The position numbers and the translations under genes are program-made. DNA of 64,000 nt from NCBI GenBank assembly GCA_037447655.1, contig JBBHKE010003519.1, forward strand, positions 329,362 through 393,361. The letters run 5' to 3'. This DNA comes from Zygnema cylindricum (taxonomy: Eukaryota; Streptophyta; Zygnematophyceae; Zygnematales; Zygnemataceae). Below are positions 1-11,936 of this stretch, one piece after another (the first letter of the stretch is position 1; each line of letters starts with the position of its first letter). The notes below the pieces were generated by a model, which searched no databases, was not told where the DNA came from, and saw only the letters and a program-made list of their open reading frames with translations.

Positions 1-849
1 TTTTACAGTTCAGTTCCAAACGAAAGAACTTATTTTGTTTGATGAACCCTCTATGTTCTAGTAGTTTGTTTTATTCAAGAAAGCAAACCTTGACTTGACA
101 TTTTACTCGTATTCTCATTTCCAAAGGAAATTCTGGCTAAGTATTGAAGTATATCTTCTTTTAAGTAAGAAGATTTGCTTATCTTCTATATATGTATAAT
201 CTTATCTAGATATGCCGTATATCTAGCTAAAGCGGGAAGATATAGTTTTTTTTCCCTCTATAGAAGATAGAAATCAGGGTTGGATAAATAAAGATTTCGG
301 GAGCTAGAAATTCATCTCCCGTGAACCAGGTTGGTCCTTCAAAATCAACGCTAATTTTTCATTGGCCCGGTCGTGAACCTGATCAAATACATATTTTGTA
401 AAATGCTTATGACGAACCTGGAAATGGAGGAAAACAACTATGGAAAAAAGTCTTTAGAATATCATCAAAAATTCAAAGGCAACCACCATTACAAAACCAC
501 ACCAGTAAGTTTTAACCAAGACGGTATATACCTTTTATCCATTACAAATATTTGCACGAAAACAACTCCTGTCTGATACAAATTTATTTTTTTCCAGTTG
601 CTGATCCTTTTGACGGATGGATCTTTAAACTAAAATCAATGAAAAAAACAAGGAGCTCAGGTAAATAAAATGTATACATAGGACAAGTATTAGCTTACTA
701 GCTAGATGAGTTCCTCTCCCTCTCCCTCTCCCTCTCCCCGTCCCTCATTAAAATGTGTGTCCTCTCCTTCTAATCACAATATGAGAATCAGTAGTCTCTT
801 TCAAGCTATGAAGACTTTTATTGGCTCGTGATTTTTCGGTACTTGTATT
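1..849. other. Intergenic, no gene recognised
   Basis: AT-rich sequence with no convincing coding region. A short CTCCCT microsatellite lies at about 713-737. The right part is the 3' flank of the minus-strand desaturase pseudogene. A similar CT-rich stretch (about 5370-5395) lies just downstream of the second desaturase copy, so the duplicated segment probably extends a little way into this flank. Confidence 0.5.
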
Positions 850-2552
850 TTACCAAAATTTGTCATTGGTAATTTTGGGATGAGAATCTCTAAAGGTTCC
901 CATCGCTCGATCCCACCAAGTAAAGTACAAAGAGCGATTAAACCTCGGATCCAAATGGTGAATGTAATGATGTTTTGGTCTTTGGGCCCAAGGAGTCAAT
1001 AATACTCCTAACGACCCTGGAACATAAACCCAATAAGGAAGTTCGTAACCACAATGGCCCATCATATTGACACTATTAAACGCCCATCCCAAAAATACGA
1101 AGGAGACTGGGTTCCATTGAGGTTGAAATACACCCACGCCATTACGAAAGCGTAAAACGACGGAAAGATAAGAAAAATATCGGCTGTGTCCCCGAAAGCG
1201 GTACTAAAAATTGTGATATCGCCTTTGGATAAATGATGGTGTAAATGAACTTTCACATATAAGGATTTGAAATGGTGCATGGACGTATGGACAAACCAAA
1301 ACCAAGCATCATGGAGAACCATGACCACCCAAGTGAAGGTCAAAGATGTAACAAGGTCGAGCTTGGAAGCTAAAGTCAGCCCTAAAAGAAAAATCAGAGA
1401 AATTAAAGAAGGGTTTTATCCAGCGAGAAGGAGGAAGATCGATCAACGAGCAAGGTTTTCTCGGCTGGATGGGGGGAACCCACATAAAAAAAAAAGATCA
1501 AAGGACAAAAACACTGAGGAAATAGTGAAGGAAGGGGAGAGAGAAGAAAATCTGGATATGTTTCATACATTGGAAAATCAAAAAAGGGAAAAACAGCCAT
1601 AAATAATGGAGACACGGAACATGAAGCTCCAATTTCGGATTTACCCACAATTACGAATGATGTTTCATGCTATTTTTTTTGTATAAAACTACCATACGGT
1701 AATTCAATTTGTAAACAATTGAAACAATTTTCAATTTGAAAGAACAATGGTACTATTATTAGATAGTCATGCAAACTTGTGAGTGAGCTTGTTGGTAAAG
1801 TATGTAAAAAACTATTTACAGAACAAAATTGACCGAGGTAATTCATAATTACACCAATAACCTCATATAAGCCCTTGCTTTCAGTTTAAGATTTTTCAAC
1901 TACCTCATTTTGAGAAGAAAATTTTACTTTCAGTTTTTTCCCTGATTCAATTTTCCCAATTTTCCCTTCCAATTTTTTCATATTCCCTATTCAAATTTCT
2001 CATATTCCCCATTCAAATTTCCAAATTTCCCATTCGAATTTCCAAATTTCCCATTCAAATTTCCAAATTTCCCATTCAAATTTCCAGATTTCCCATTCCA
2101 ATTTTCTCATATTTCCCATTCAAATTTCAAAATTTCCGATTCAAATTTTTAAATTTCCCATTCAAAATCCCTGTAACTCAACAAACATTTCGCTTGCAGA
2201 CAATGTTTTTGGGAAAACTGTTTTTCGTTTCGCATATTAAACTATACGGCTGACAACCGATCCATATCAGGAAAAAAAAAAAAAACGGAAAATCGAAATC
2301 CAGAATAACCAGAATAACCAGATTTTTTTTTTTTTTTTAAAAACTCTCCTTCTGCAAACTTTTCTTTGTGACATCTACAGAGGGAGCCAGTCTCTTTATG
2401 TGCCCTCTATTCTCCAATCCTGACAAAGTATAAAACCAAAGTGTTTCCAAAATTCCATGGCCGACTCCCACCACCAAACCTCCAAGCATTCCAAGCCCTA
2501 TACACACCCAAAATTCATAGAATTTGGGCATAAAATGGGTATAAACAGCCAT
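850..2552 (-). pseudogene. Sterol desaturase / fatty acid hydroxylase family, broken tandem copy
   Basis: This is a damaged duplicate of the intact gene at 5473-6955. The 5' exon homologue (about 2340-2552) starts MAVYTHFMPKFYEF, as in the good copy, but is cut off after KESF. At that point homology stops at a poly-T/poly-A tract, so the last 17 or so codons of exon 1 and its splice donor are gone. The 3' exon homologue (850 to about 1380) keeps the histidine boxes HDAWFWFVHTSMHH, HLHHH and HYIHH. One A is missing in the run at 1125-1128 relative to the second copy, which shifts the frame between the first ~90 residues and the C-terminal part. The residues just upstream of TFTWVV also differ from the good copy. 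With two independent lesions this is most likely a pseudogene; an assembly error could explain the 1-base loss but not the lost exon end. Confidence 0.8.
1935..2170. repeat. 21-bp tandem repeat in the intron of the desaturase pseudogene
   Basis: Direct reading shows repeated units of the type AAATTTCCCATTCAAATTTCC, about 21 bp and drifting, on the plus strand between the two exon homologues. The corresponding intron of the intact copy (around 6360-6440) has only scattered, degenerate relatives, so the array expanded or survived only in the left copy. Confidence 0.7.
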
Positions 2553-2584
2553 TTTTATTGGTCACCAAGAAAAACAAGGTAGTA

Positions 2585-3080
2585 GTTGACAAGTAGCTGA
2601 TGAGTTTGGCGAGGGTCTATAGATTTCGTTTCGCTATCGATTGAAATCTTTTATTTTTTCTTTCTTTTGTCACGCTTCGCTGCCAGCTCCGTAGCCGTTC
2701 TTGCAAGTGCATGCAAGGTTTCGGCGGCTGCAATCGGCGAACGCCACGTCACTACGAATCGCTGGGCGAGGCGAGTACAATTACGGAATTGTTGGCGTCA
2801 CTCTCCGGTAAGTCGAACAAAAATCTGTACGAATCATACAGATTCGTACAGATTTATGTACGATTAAGACATATTTTTGTGCGTTTAGTACGATTAACAG
2901 GCGGCAATGACGGAAATCATATTTTTCATTCGTCACAGATAACTGTACGGACGGAGCGACGAAAGGTTTGCGAAATTTTGTGGGCGAAGAATTCGAGGTG
3001 GAGCAGTGGAACCAAGCTTCGCCGGAAACCACGGTGGAAAGTACGAAAAAGTGCCACGTCGCATTTAAAAAGGTACATCG
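2585..3080. repeat. Duplicated 5' flank, left copy
   Basis: The 5' flank of the desaturase pseudogene is homologous to the flank at 7005-7690. Shared blocks include CACGCTTCGCTG-CAGCTCC, an AACGCCACGTCAC / TACGCCACGTCAC block, GTTACAATTACG-type sequence and a GAACA-AAATCTGT...CAGATTT block, in the same order. This shows that the duplication included promoter-side DNA. It also contains a small palindromic run of GTAC/CAGATTCGTAC motifs at about 2826-2862. Confidence 0.7.
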
Positions 3081-3344
3081 TGTGTACCGAATTTACCGTG
3101 AAGAAAGAGTACCTCTCTCTCCCTCTCGGCTTGTCAAAACGTTTCTGGCCGTTGATATGGGATGGTCTTTTAGGGAGTTCTTGATCCCTCTCTAAACTGC
3201 GCGCCATTCTCGTGGGCCAATCGGATAGAGGGGTCGGCAATGGTCGCTCTCTACTGCCCTCTCCAACCTTTGGCCAGGGCTCTATTGTCAACTCTATTTC
3301 TGGCCAATTCTATACATGTAGGAATGTAGGATCTCGAGCATTTT

Positions 3345-4400
3345 TTATGTCACCAAGATTTGTAGAGATTTCGAATTTTTCGAGATTTCGAATTTGAGAA
3401 GTGTAGAGGTTTTGAATTGAGTTGTGGAGGTTTTTGAGAGAATTGTTGAGGTCCCCAATTTGAAAAACGTCCAAGTTTCCAATTTGAGAATTGTCGAGGT
3501 TTCAAATTTGATATATTGTAGAGGTTTCGAATTGAATTGTAGTGGTTTTGAATTTGAGACTCGTCGAGGTTCGGAATCTGAGAATCATCAAGGTTTCAAA
3601 TTTGAGATTGTGAGGTTTTGAATTGAGTTGTAGAGGTTTTGAATTTGAGAATTCCCGAGGTTCCAAATTTGATAATTATCAAGGTTTCAAATCTGAAAAA
3701 TGTAGAGGTTTCCAATTCGAGAGATGTTGAGGTTTGAAATTTTAGAATAGTTCAGGTTTTCAGTTTGAGGATTGTAGCGGTTTCCAATTGAGATGTAGAG
3801 GTTTTGAATTTGAGACGCACCGAGGTTCCGAATCTGAGAACAATCTAGGTTTCGAATTTGATAAATTGTAGAGGTTTCAAATTGACTTGTAGAGGTTTTG
3901 ATTTTGAGAGTTGTTGAGGTCCAAAACTTGAAAATCATCAAGGCTTCCAATTTGAGATTGTCCAGGTTTCGCATTTGAGAATTGTTGAGGTTTCGAGTTG
4001 AGTTGTAGAGGTTCTGAATTCGGAATGTGTCAAGGTTCGAAACCTAAGAATTATTAAGGTTTGAATTTGAGAATTTTAGAGATTTTGAGTTGAGGTGTAG
4101 AGGTTTCAAATTTGTGAATTGATTTCCGAATTTGAAAACTGTCAAGGTTTAGAATTTGAGAAATGTAGAGGCATCGATTTCAAGAATTGTCGAAGTTTCG
4201 AATTTGAGAATTGTCGCGGTTTCCAATTTGAGAATAGTCGAGGTTTTGAGTTTGAGATTTGTGGAGATTTCGAATCTGAGAAGGGTCGAGGTTTCGAATC
4301 CGAGACGAATTTGAGAATTACAAGGTTCTGTATTTGAGAATTGTCGAAGTCTTGACTTTGTGAGGGGATATAATATAGTGAGGTTTGTATTTTGGTATCT
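3345..4400. repeat. 24-bp minisatellite
   Basis: About 1 kb of diverged tandem repeats with the core GAGAATTGTCGAGGTTTC and a unit of about 24 bp (also 22-25 bp variants). Because 24 is divisible by three, stretches translate as octapeptide repeats on either strand, for example FEFENCRG at 4119-4337. I treat these as by-products of the repeat and not as a gene, because units are interrupted by stops and length variants. Confidence 0.85.
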
Positions 4401-5472
4401 GTCACGGTTGGAGATGAGCGTATACACCTTTTTTCTCGTAAAAACACCACTCTTTGGACTTTAAGCTTCCGCGGATTTTTTCATGAAGACTTTGACAAAC
4501 CAACATTATGAAGTGAAGAAATCAACTGGGAGCATTTTGCATTGTAAAATACGAAAGAGATGGAGATTGAGAGATGGAGATTGTATCTCTAGGTTGGAGA
4601 TACGGTAGAATGTTGGAAAGAGACACAGACAACTATGGATCGCCATGTCCTCTATACCTTTTTTTTGTCATTTTTCATTTTTGTTTTTGCCTTTTTTTGC
4701 TTCAAGTACTCACAGATGTTTTCTATTCTCATTTTTTAGTAAACATTAATTTTAAAGAAGTTAGTTAATCAGCGTCATCACCATATTATTAATTTATTCA
4801 CTTTTTTTTATATCTTGTGTGACGTCTTTTTCACGTTCATTTAGCTCTTTATTTTTTTCGTTTCCATGTCCTCAATCAGTCAACCATCACGAGTCTTCTT
4901 TAAGGTTTATTATTTGGACACTTGTGCATAAACTTCTCAATAATAACAAAAATAAATGATGAAAAGATGACTATCCTAACAAAAATAAAGGATGAAAAGA
5001 TGATTATCCTTCTCAGCATTGGATGAAATTGGAAAATGCAGGAAAACAATAGTCCAAGAATGATTTCAAAAAATGATGAAAACTTTCCTCCACCGGCAAC
5101 CACATTTATAAGAAGAAAAAAATACACCTTTAAGAAGGCCTTCTATGTGCATTGTTGTCCTGTACAGTGTTCAGTTCGTTCTTACTCCCCTTGGATATAC
5201 AGGATTACAAAATGACAAAAAAAAATCATGTCGATAGTCGCTAATGTACAGAATATGGAAACACATTATTTTCTTGTCAAAGGTTGTTAATCCTTTAATG
5301 AATGAATCTTCTAACTAAAATTGATGAATCAAGACAAGAAGATCAACCAGGCTATACATACTAAAGGACTAGACCTCCCTCTCCCTCCCTCTAAAGGAAT
5401 GTGAGAAATTAGTAATAACTTTCGCACCATGTAGATTTTTATGTTCTTGTGCTATTTCCAACATTTGTCATT
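4401..5472. other. Intergenic, no gene recognised
   Basis: Low-complexity, AT-rich sequence between the minisatellite and the 3' end of the intact desaturase gene. It contains a short internal direct repeat around 4950-5005 (AACAAAAATAAA-GATGAAAAGATGA, twice). No coding or RNA feature could be supported. Confidence 0.45.
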
Positions 5473-6955
5473 TTACCAATAATTGTCATTGGTAATTTTG
5501 GGATGAGAATCTCTAAAGGTTCCCATCGCTCGATCCCACCAAGTAAAGTACAAAGAGCGATTAAACCTCGGATCCAAATGGTGAATATAATGATGTTTTG
5601 GTCTTTGAGCCCAAGGAGTCAATAATACTCCCAATGACCCGGGAACATAAACCCATAAAGGAAGCTCGTAACCGCAATGACCCATCATATCGACTCCATT
5701 AAACGCCCATCCCAAAAATATGAAGGAAATTGGGTTCCATTCAGGTTGAAAATACACCCACGTCATTATAAAAGCGTAAAACGACGGAAAGATTAGAAAA
5801 ATATCGGCCGCGTCGGCGAAAGCGGTACTATAGACGGTGATATCGCCTTTGGATAAGTGATGGTATTGGTGAACTTTCATATATAAGGATTTGAAATGGT
5901 GCATGGATGTATGGACAAACCAAAACCAGGCATCATGGAGAACCATGACCACCCAAGTGAAGGTCAAAGATGAAAGAAGGTCGAACTCGGGCTTGGCGTG
6001 GGCTATGAAGCCATGCCTTCATACAAAATGAAAAAAGAAAGAGAGAGAGTGAGAGGGAGAGAGAAAGAGAGAGAGAGAGAGGGGGAAGAGAGAAAGAGGA
6101 AGAGAAAACGCCAAGAGTGAGATGGAGGGAGCATTTTTCAACCAATAATCTTCACTCCATGTCATTTTTTTTCACACTGGGTGTCATTCGTCTCCCTACA
6201 CCAATTTTGTATTGAAACCGCATTTACGGTAATAATTTCTTTACGCAAACAGAGATAGGAATGCACTCTTCTAAACTCCAACTTATAGAAATAATAACCA
6301 ACACATGTTTGCCTTGTTTTTAGAAGAGAATTTTTCTTCCAATTTGTCTTCCGATTTTTGTCAACTTCGTCTTTCAATTTCCCATTTTCCTACTACAATT
6401 TCTCAAGTTTCCCCTTCAAAAATCCCAACTTCCCCCTTAAAATTACATATTTAAACTACTTTAATTGACCATAAATTTTTGAAACTAACCTTTCACTTGT
6501 TAAAAATGTTGGATAAAAAATAAAATGTGGGATATTTATTTATTTTTCTCGATAAATATAACTCATATTATTCACACATAATTCGTTATAAGCAGATTCA
6601 TTTTCCAATATGATTCTAATTAATTCACACTTTATTCATAAAAAAAGAAATGTCATTCCTATAAATGATGTTTTAACAAAAACGATTACCGAAAAGCTGC
6701 CAAGCCGATGAAAATGAACGTATGCGAGATCGCGACAGCCCAAAAACTCTCCTTCTGCAAACTGTTTTTTGTCACATCTATAGAGGGAGCCAGTCTCTTT
6801 ATGTGCCCTTTTTTTTCCAATCCAGACAAAATATAAAACCAAAGTGTCTCTAAAATTCCATGGCCGACTCCCACCACCAAACCTCCAAGCATTCCAAGCC
6901 CTACACACACACAAAATTCATAGAATTTGGGCATAAAATGGGTATAAACAGCCAT
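5473..6955 (-). CDS. Sterol desaturase / fatty acid hydroxylase family membrane protein (2 exons)
   Basis: Inferred structure: exon 1 6955-6690, exon 2 6016-5473, with a 673-bp phase-2 intron (GT at 6689-6688, AG at 6018-6017). The joined frame gives 269 residues, a usual length for this family. The start is the first Met of MAVYTHF, conserved in the duplicate. The C-terminal half has the three histidine clusters of the non-haem di-iron FA_hydroxylase fold: HDAWFWFVHTSMHH, VHQYHHLSKGD and KHHYIHHLD, plus MMGHCGYELP, the position of the GHCGY-like box of C4-methylsterol oxidases. Hydrophobic stretches (GLGMLGGLVVGVGHG, FLIFPSFYAFIM) fit a multi-pass ER protein. By family, it would hydroxylate or desaturate a sterol or lipid using O2 and electrons from cytochrome b5. 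The substrate cannot be told from sequence alone. The left tandem copy is broken, so this is probably the functional one. Confidence 0.85.
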
Positions 6956-7004
6956 TTTTATTAGTGGTCGAAGCAAAACAAGGTAACAGCTGAAGAGCAG
7001 CTGA

Positions 7005-7690
7005 TGAAGTTGGAGAGAATCTATAAATTTTGTTTAGCTATTGATTGGAATCTTTTATTTTTTCTTAACCTTGGTTCTGTGCTCGACAAGACTGCCGACC
7101 TTCTAAACCAGAAAAGGTATAAACAACTGCTCTGTACGCATATAGGTCGACCAGAATCTAAGGCAAAGGACAAAGGCGAGGAAAGAATGTCAATCAAGGT
7201 GGAAATCTGGCGCAGAGAACTGGTTTCAAGCAGGGATTGGATCGTTTTCCTTTTTTTCCTCACGCTTCGCTGGCAGCTCCCCAGCAATTCTTGCAAATGC
7301 ATGCAGGATTTGACGCATGCAATCAGCGTACGCCACGTCACTTATACTTGCTGTTCACACGTACGCAGCTGCTAACAAGGCAGTTACAATTACGAAATTT
7401 TTGGCGTCACTAATAAGTAAAGTGAACAGAAATCTGTTCAAATCGTACAGATTTATATACAAATCGTACAGAAATTGTGTAGGTAGTACGATTAGCAAGC
7501 AGTAATGACGTAATTCCGTGAATATCGTCTCTGATTTGTCCGATAATGGTACGGCCTAGCAGCAAAAGTTTTGCTACTGTACTCTGGTTGGCGAAGCATC
7601 CGAGGTGGAGCAGTGGAGCCAGCTTTGCACTATACGCCGGTGGAAAGATTGAAAAAGTGCACGTTGCACCTAAACAGGTACGTAGGGTGT
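7005..7690. repeat. Duplicated 5' flank, right copy (probable promoter region of the desaturase gene)
   Basis: Homologous to 2585-3080 in the same orientation and block order, but with about 200 bp of extra sequence near 7060-7250. It lies directly upstream of the minus-strand desaturase start, so it probably includes its promoter, although no TATA box or start site could be assigned with confidence. Confidence 0.6.
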
Positions 7691-8667
7691 ACCGACTGCT
7701 ATGGTAGACAGGTAGAGAAATAGTGCCGGCATGGACTGGCGTTGCATGCTGCTACTGATTTGTGCTGACGTGGCGAAGAACGATTTTGTCGAACATCGGT
7801 TCTTGTTTGAGTTTTTGTTGGACCTGGTAAACGTAGAAAGCATTGTCGGTGGTACTGGCAACGCAAATGGACAACTTTCGGGCAGGCGAAGAAATCGGAA
7901 AATGTAAACTTTTTCAAACCAATAAAATTGTAATCTACAGCATTTTATGATATGACGTCATAAATCGTGTATCGGCAGTACAATACTGCATATAATGACG
8001 CCATATATTGAAATATTTGGCCCCAAATTTTCGATGAGGGATTGTCCTTTCATCCTTCACACGTGTGAGTTTGCTTCACGTTTCCCAATCTTGTGGAGCT
8101 CGCTGCCACCTGTCATCCCTGTTTGCAATTTACTTCCTATTTTCATAATGTAGGAAAGCACTGGTTCCCTTCATCCACTTGTCACGCTGCATAGTGTGCC
8201 ATGATTGAAAACCAACGCTAAAATCGTAAAGAAGAAGTACTGTGCTAATAGACGCTGTAACATATTATAGCCAACAGTAGTAAAGAGCACAGTACCGATA
8301 CTTGATGATCACTTTGAGGAACTTTCTGGATCAAGATGCTGCTTGCAGGCAAATCTAGTTACAATAATCCATTGCAGAATATAGAAACTGAAGCGAAATG
8401 GTCTGAATGTTGCCACTGTGTTAGAGAAGGAAAGCTGCAAGTGAATCTTGTAAGTTTTTCAGCAGAGAGAAGTTTAATGAAAGAGAGGTCAATCTTGTTG
8501 ATGACTGTTGACTCTAATAAGACGTTTTTATTTCCAGAAGTACGTTTTTATTCCTTGCAGGAACATCAAAAGGTTCTTTTCACTTAAATTCTTTTCGCTT
8601 TTACAGTAAAGCAGTTGTATTAGCTGGCTATTTTGGAAAGTATTACGACAAAAATTGACTGAGCAAG
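7691..8667. other. Intergenic / 5' region of the HSD-like gene
   Basis: No coding exon recognised. This stretch should hold the promoter and 5' UTR of the plus-strand HSD-like gene. A non-coding 5' exon is possible but I could not define one. The start-proximal sequence TGAGCAAG-ATG at 8660-8670 has in-frame stops upstream. Confidence 0.45.
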
Positions 8668-11600
8668 ATGGAAATAATTCATTATCTTCTCAATTTTACT
8701 CTTCTTCCCTCTTCCATTGGATTTCTTTTTGTCCTTGTTCCGGCACTACTTTTTCTAAGGGCGGCGCGGTACATCTTCCGTGTCTTATTCCCAAAGAGTG
8801 TGAGAGGAAAAGTGGTGGTTGTCACTGGTGCTTCTTCTGGTATTGGCGAGGTAAAGATTATATTATCTATTATTGTTATTAAGTTATTGTATAATACCTG
8901 CATATGGCAGAGTTGAAATTTAGACAAGAATGGTAAATCAATGTTGAGGTAACATTTCAATTTTTTTTATTTTCGGCGATTATTACGATTCATTCACGTC
9001 CTCCAATTTATTGCTCAGTTGGATTTTTATACTCTGTGAATGCTCTTTTGATAAAGGTATTGTTTATAAATTTCTGCGTACGTCTTTCCGTATACTTAAC
9101 GTGGGGAAATTATGATTTATTTATTTTTCTTTGTTTGTTTTTTCTGATGGTTATTTTGCTCGTTATGCTTTTGAAGCCAGTTCAATTGTTGGCAAAAACG
9201 GTAAATTAGTGTTTTGAGTTAAAATTTCAATTTCAGTTTTTTTTTTAATATGATTCCATTCAAGTCCATCAATTTCATCGGCATTTGTTTGCATGTCACT
9301 GTCTCTTGTAACAAGTTCTTTTCCCCAAATATAATCACGTATGGAAACGTAAATGTTACAACTATGCTTCTCAATTGGTCTTGCAATGAAACCAGGTCAC
9401 AAAAATTATGCAGTTTCTTTTTCTTGGTCTATTTTTCTTTCTTCACGTATTATGTTTGTTTCCTTCTTTAGTAAAAATGGCGTACTGATTATTAGTTATG
9501 GCCTCGTCTTGGAACTTATTTTTGAAGTTTTATAACGTTTGCGATAACTTTTGATTTCGTTTTGTTCATCTTTTGCTTCAGCATATTGCCTATGAATATG
9601 CCACAAAAGGAGCCATATTAGTTCTTGCGGCTCGTCGTGAGGATAAGCTTCGTGAAGTCGCGAGACGGGCTCGTCAGTACGGAGCCATGGATGTGAGAGT
9701 GGTTGTAGCCGATGTGTCAAATCCAGACGACTGCAAGAAGCTCATAAATGAGACAATTGACAGTTACCATCGCTGTAAGTTAAAGACAATTAACATTGTT
9801 GTAATTAAGACACTTATCAAGTCAAGACACATTATTGTAAGTGAGGACGGCTATCATTGTTGTAATTTAGACAATTATCATCGTTTGAGGTTAGGGAACA
9901 GAGTGTAAAGTGCTAAGTGTGCTGACTTCAATAATGTTTTTTGCTGATTTTTGCTGATTTTTGTTCTTTTTGTGGTCAGGTACTCTTTGTCGATTGTATT
10001 GTAATTCTGTTCTAATTTGATTTTTGATTCCCACATAGGACAATGACTTTTTAATTTCAACAAATGTCACATGTTTGCAGTGGACCATCTGGTGAACAAC
10101 GCTGGAATTGCGCAATCTTGTCTTGTTGAGGACATCAAGTCCACCGCTGTACACAAAGAAGTGGTACTAAACTGTGGAATTTTTATGTATTATTGACGCT
10201 TATCATTAAGATGTGTATTTTCTATGGATGCAATGTTTCTTTTTCATTGGTTATGTTTTTGTCGCTCATCAGTAATGCTGGTGGAAACGAAAGTACTTGT
10301 CATTACCAACCAGGGAAACTGTTCTTAAACAAAGTGATTGTGATTACTTTCTAGAACATCAACAAGATCTTGTTTTCTAAAACGTGATATTACAGTTTTC
10401 TGGAGATTTGACATTGTTATTTTTATGTTATTTGAAGGATGTAACGTTTTGGGGTGCTATTTACCCAACATACTTCGCTCTTGAACATTTAAAGCGGAGT
10501 CGAGGTCGTATTATTGTCGTCGCATCAATTGCCGCGTTCACTCCATACCCTCGCATGTCCCTTTATAACGTAAGTTCATTTTGAAAAAGTTTTCCCAAAC
10601 AATTTGAACATTGTTGTCTTGTTGTCGGAGTTCATCTTGAGTTGTAGTCAAATTTTACTCCTCATCCTCGCATGTCCCTTTAGAACATTAGTTCCCCTGT
10701 GTATCAGTGACGTAGAGAGTCAGTAAAGGAGAGCGTCTATTGTCGAGTTGCGGTCGACCTTCCTTATTACCGAATGGATGATATTAAAAATATATTCTAG
10801 ACAATAACAATATTTCCTTTTTCCTTGCCCTCTCCCTCTCTCCCTTCCTCTCTTTAATGCAGGCTTCAAAGGCTGGCCTTGTTAACTTTTATGACACTCT
10901 TCGTGTGGAGCTTGGAGGGGACATTGAAGGCATTACAGTTGCCTTGCCAGGCTGGACTGAGTCAGAAATGACAGCTGGAAAGTTCATGGATGAACATGGG
11001 AATGAAGTTTTCGATGAAGATGCTCGTGATGTACGTATAGTCAATTTATCATGGTGTATTGACATGGTTTATAGGGATTTTATGTCGTGCATTTTTCGAA
11101 GGATGTATCGATAGATGCTAGTTCAGCTAAAATTTGTTGCTAGTAATAAAATTTAAAATCTTCAGGAACACATTGTCAACTCAAGATCCAAAGAGAGAGA
11201 CCTCGAGAAAGGTAAATGTTTCGTGATTAAAATACTGTGGATATTTTAAAATTTCAGCTGCTGGAGTTTGTCTATTTGAAAAATTGTAAACGTCTTTATG
11301 TTTCATGCCCTCTCTCCCTCTCCCCCGCCCCCTCCCCTTCCCCCACAACCTCCCCTCCCCTCCCCTCCCCTCCACCGTCCCGCTCCTCCCTCTCCCCTCC
11401 TCTCCTCTCCCCTCTTCCTCCCCTTACCCACTATTGTAAACTTGAGACCTCAGTTTTGAAACGTTTCATGCTTTAAATACTGATGGATCTTCATCCTTTC
11501 AGCCGGATTTCTTCCTTTTTTTTTTTTCTTTCCATCTTTTTTCTTTGTTTGTTTGTCTATTTGCAAGATCTACACATTATGCCTAAAAACGTTTTAACGT

Positions 11601-11936
11601 TTTCATAATTTCATGTTTCATAATGTCCCCTTTCGAGGATTTTTCATTTTGTTTTCCTTGCAGACGACGGTAGGACCTTCTCCAGTTGAACCGGTGAGAC
11701 AGGTGGCAAAGTCTATTGTGAGTGGCGCCGTACGAGAGCAGCGGTACGTGGTTGTACCCGGATGGTACGGAGTACTTCTGTACTATCGAGTTTTTGCGCC
11801 GGACGTACTCGACCTATTTCTGAGGCTGCCGTTCATTTCGACTCCTGGTCGAAAACCGCCGTCGAAAAAAATTTTGGAAGTGACAAAAGCTCAGAATGTT
11901 TTGTACCCTGAAAGCATTACAAAGAAAACTAAATAG
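8668..11936 (+). CDS. HSD1-like: Hydroxysteroid dehydrogenase-like SDR (plant HSD/steroleosin type), 6 exons
   Basis: Inferred exons: 8668-8850, 9582-9774, 10081-10163, 10438-10569, 10863-11030, 11664-11936; all introns are GT-AG and the frame stays open for 343 residues. Residues 1-45 form a hydrophobic anchor with prolines at 14 and 25, reminiscent of the proline-knob anchor of steroleosins. The Rossmann NAD(P)-binding motif TGASSGIG is at 53-60 and NNAG at 131-134. The catalytic set is S183, Y196 and K200 (YNASK, split by intron 4). The tail ends near LYPESI, as in Arabidopsis HSD proteins. By family it oxidises or reduces a hydroxysteroid with NADP(H) at ER or oil-body membranes. A possible small exon at 11166-11211 was skipped because joining 11030 to 11664 gives the family-like DARD-TTVGPSPVE continuity and the right frame. 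The exact substrate is unknown. Confidence 0.9.
11303..11425. repeat. CT-rich low-complexity tract in HSD intron 5
   Basis: Runs of CTCCC/CCCTC on the plus strand, with no coding content. It sits within the last intron of the HSD-like gene. Confidence 0.8.

Noticed and set aside
3424-4450. Repetitive open frames on both strands
   Set aside because: They follow the 24-bp minisatellite and have no start or stop logic or domain; by-product of the repeat.
11166-11211. Possible small exon in the HSD-like gene with AG and GT borders
   Set aside because: Including it breaks the frame into the last exon; skipping it gives continuous family-like sequence.
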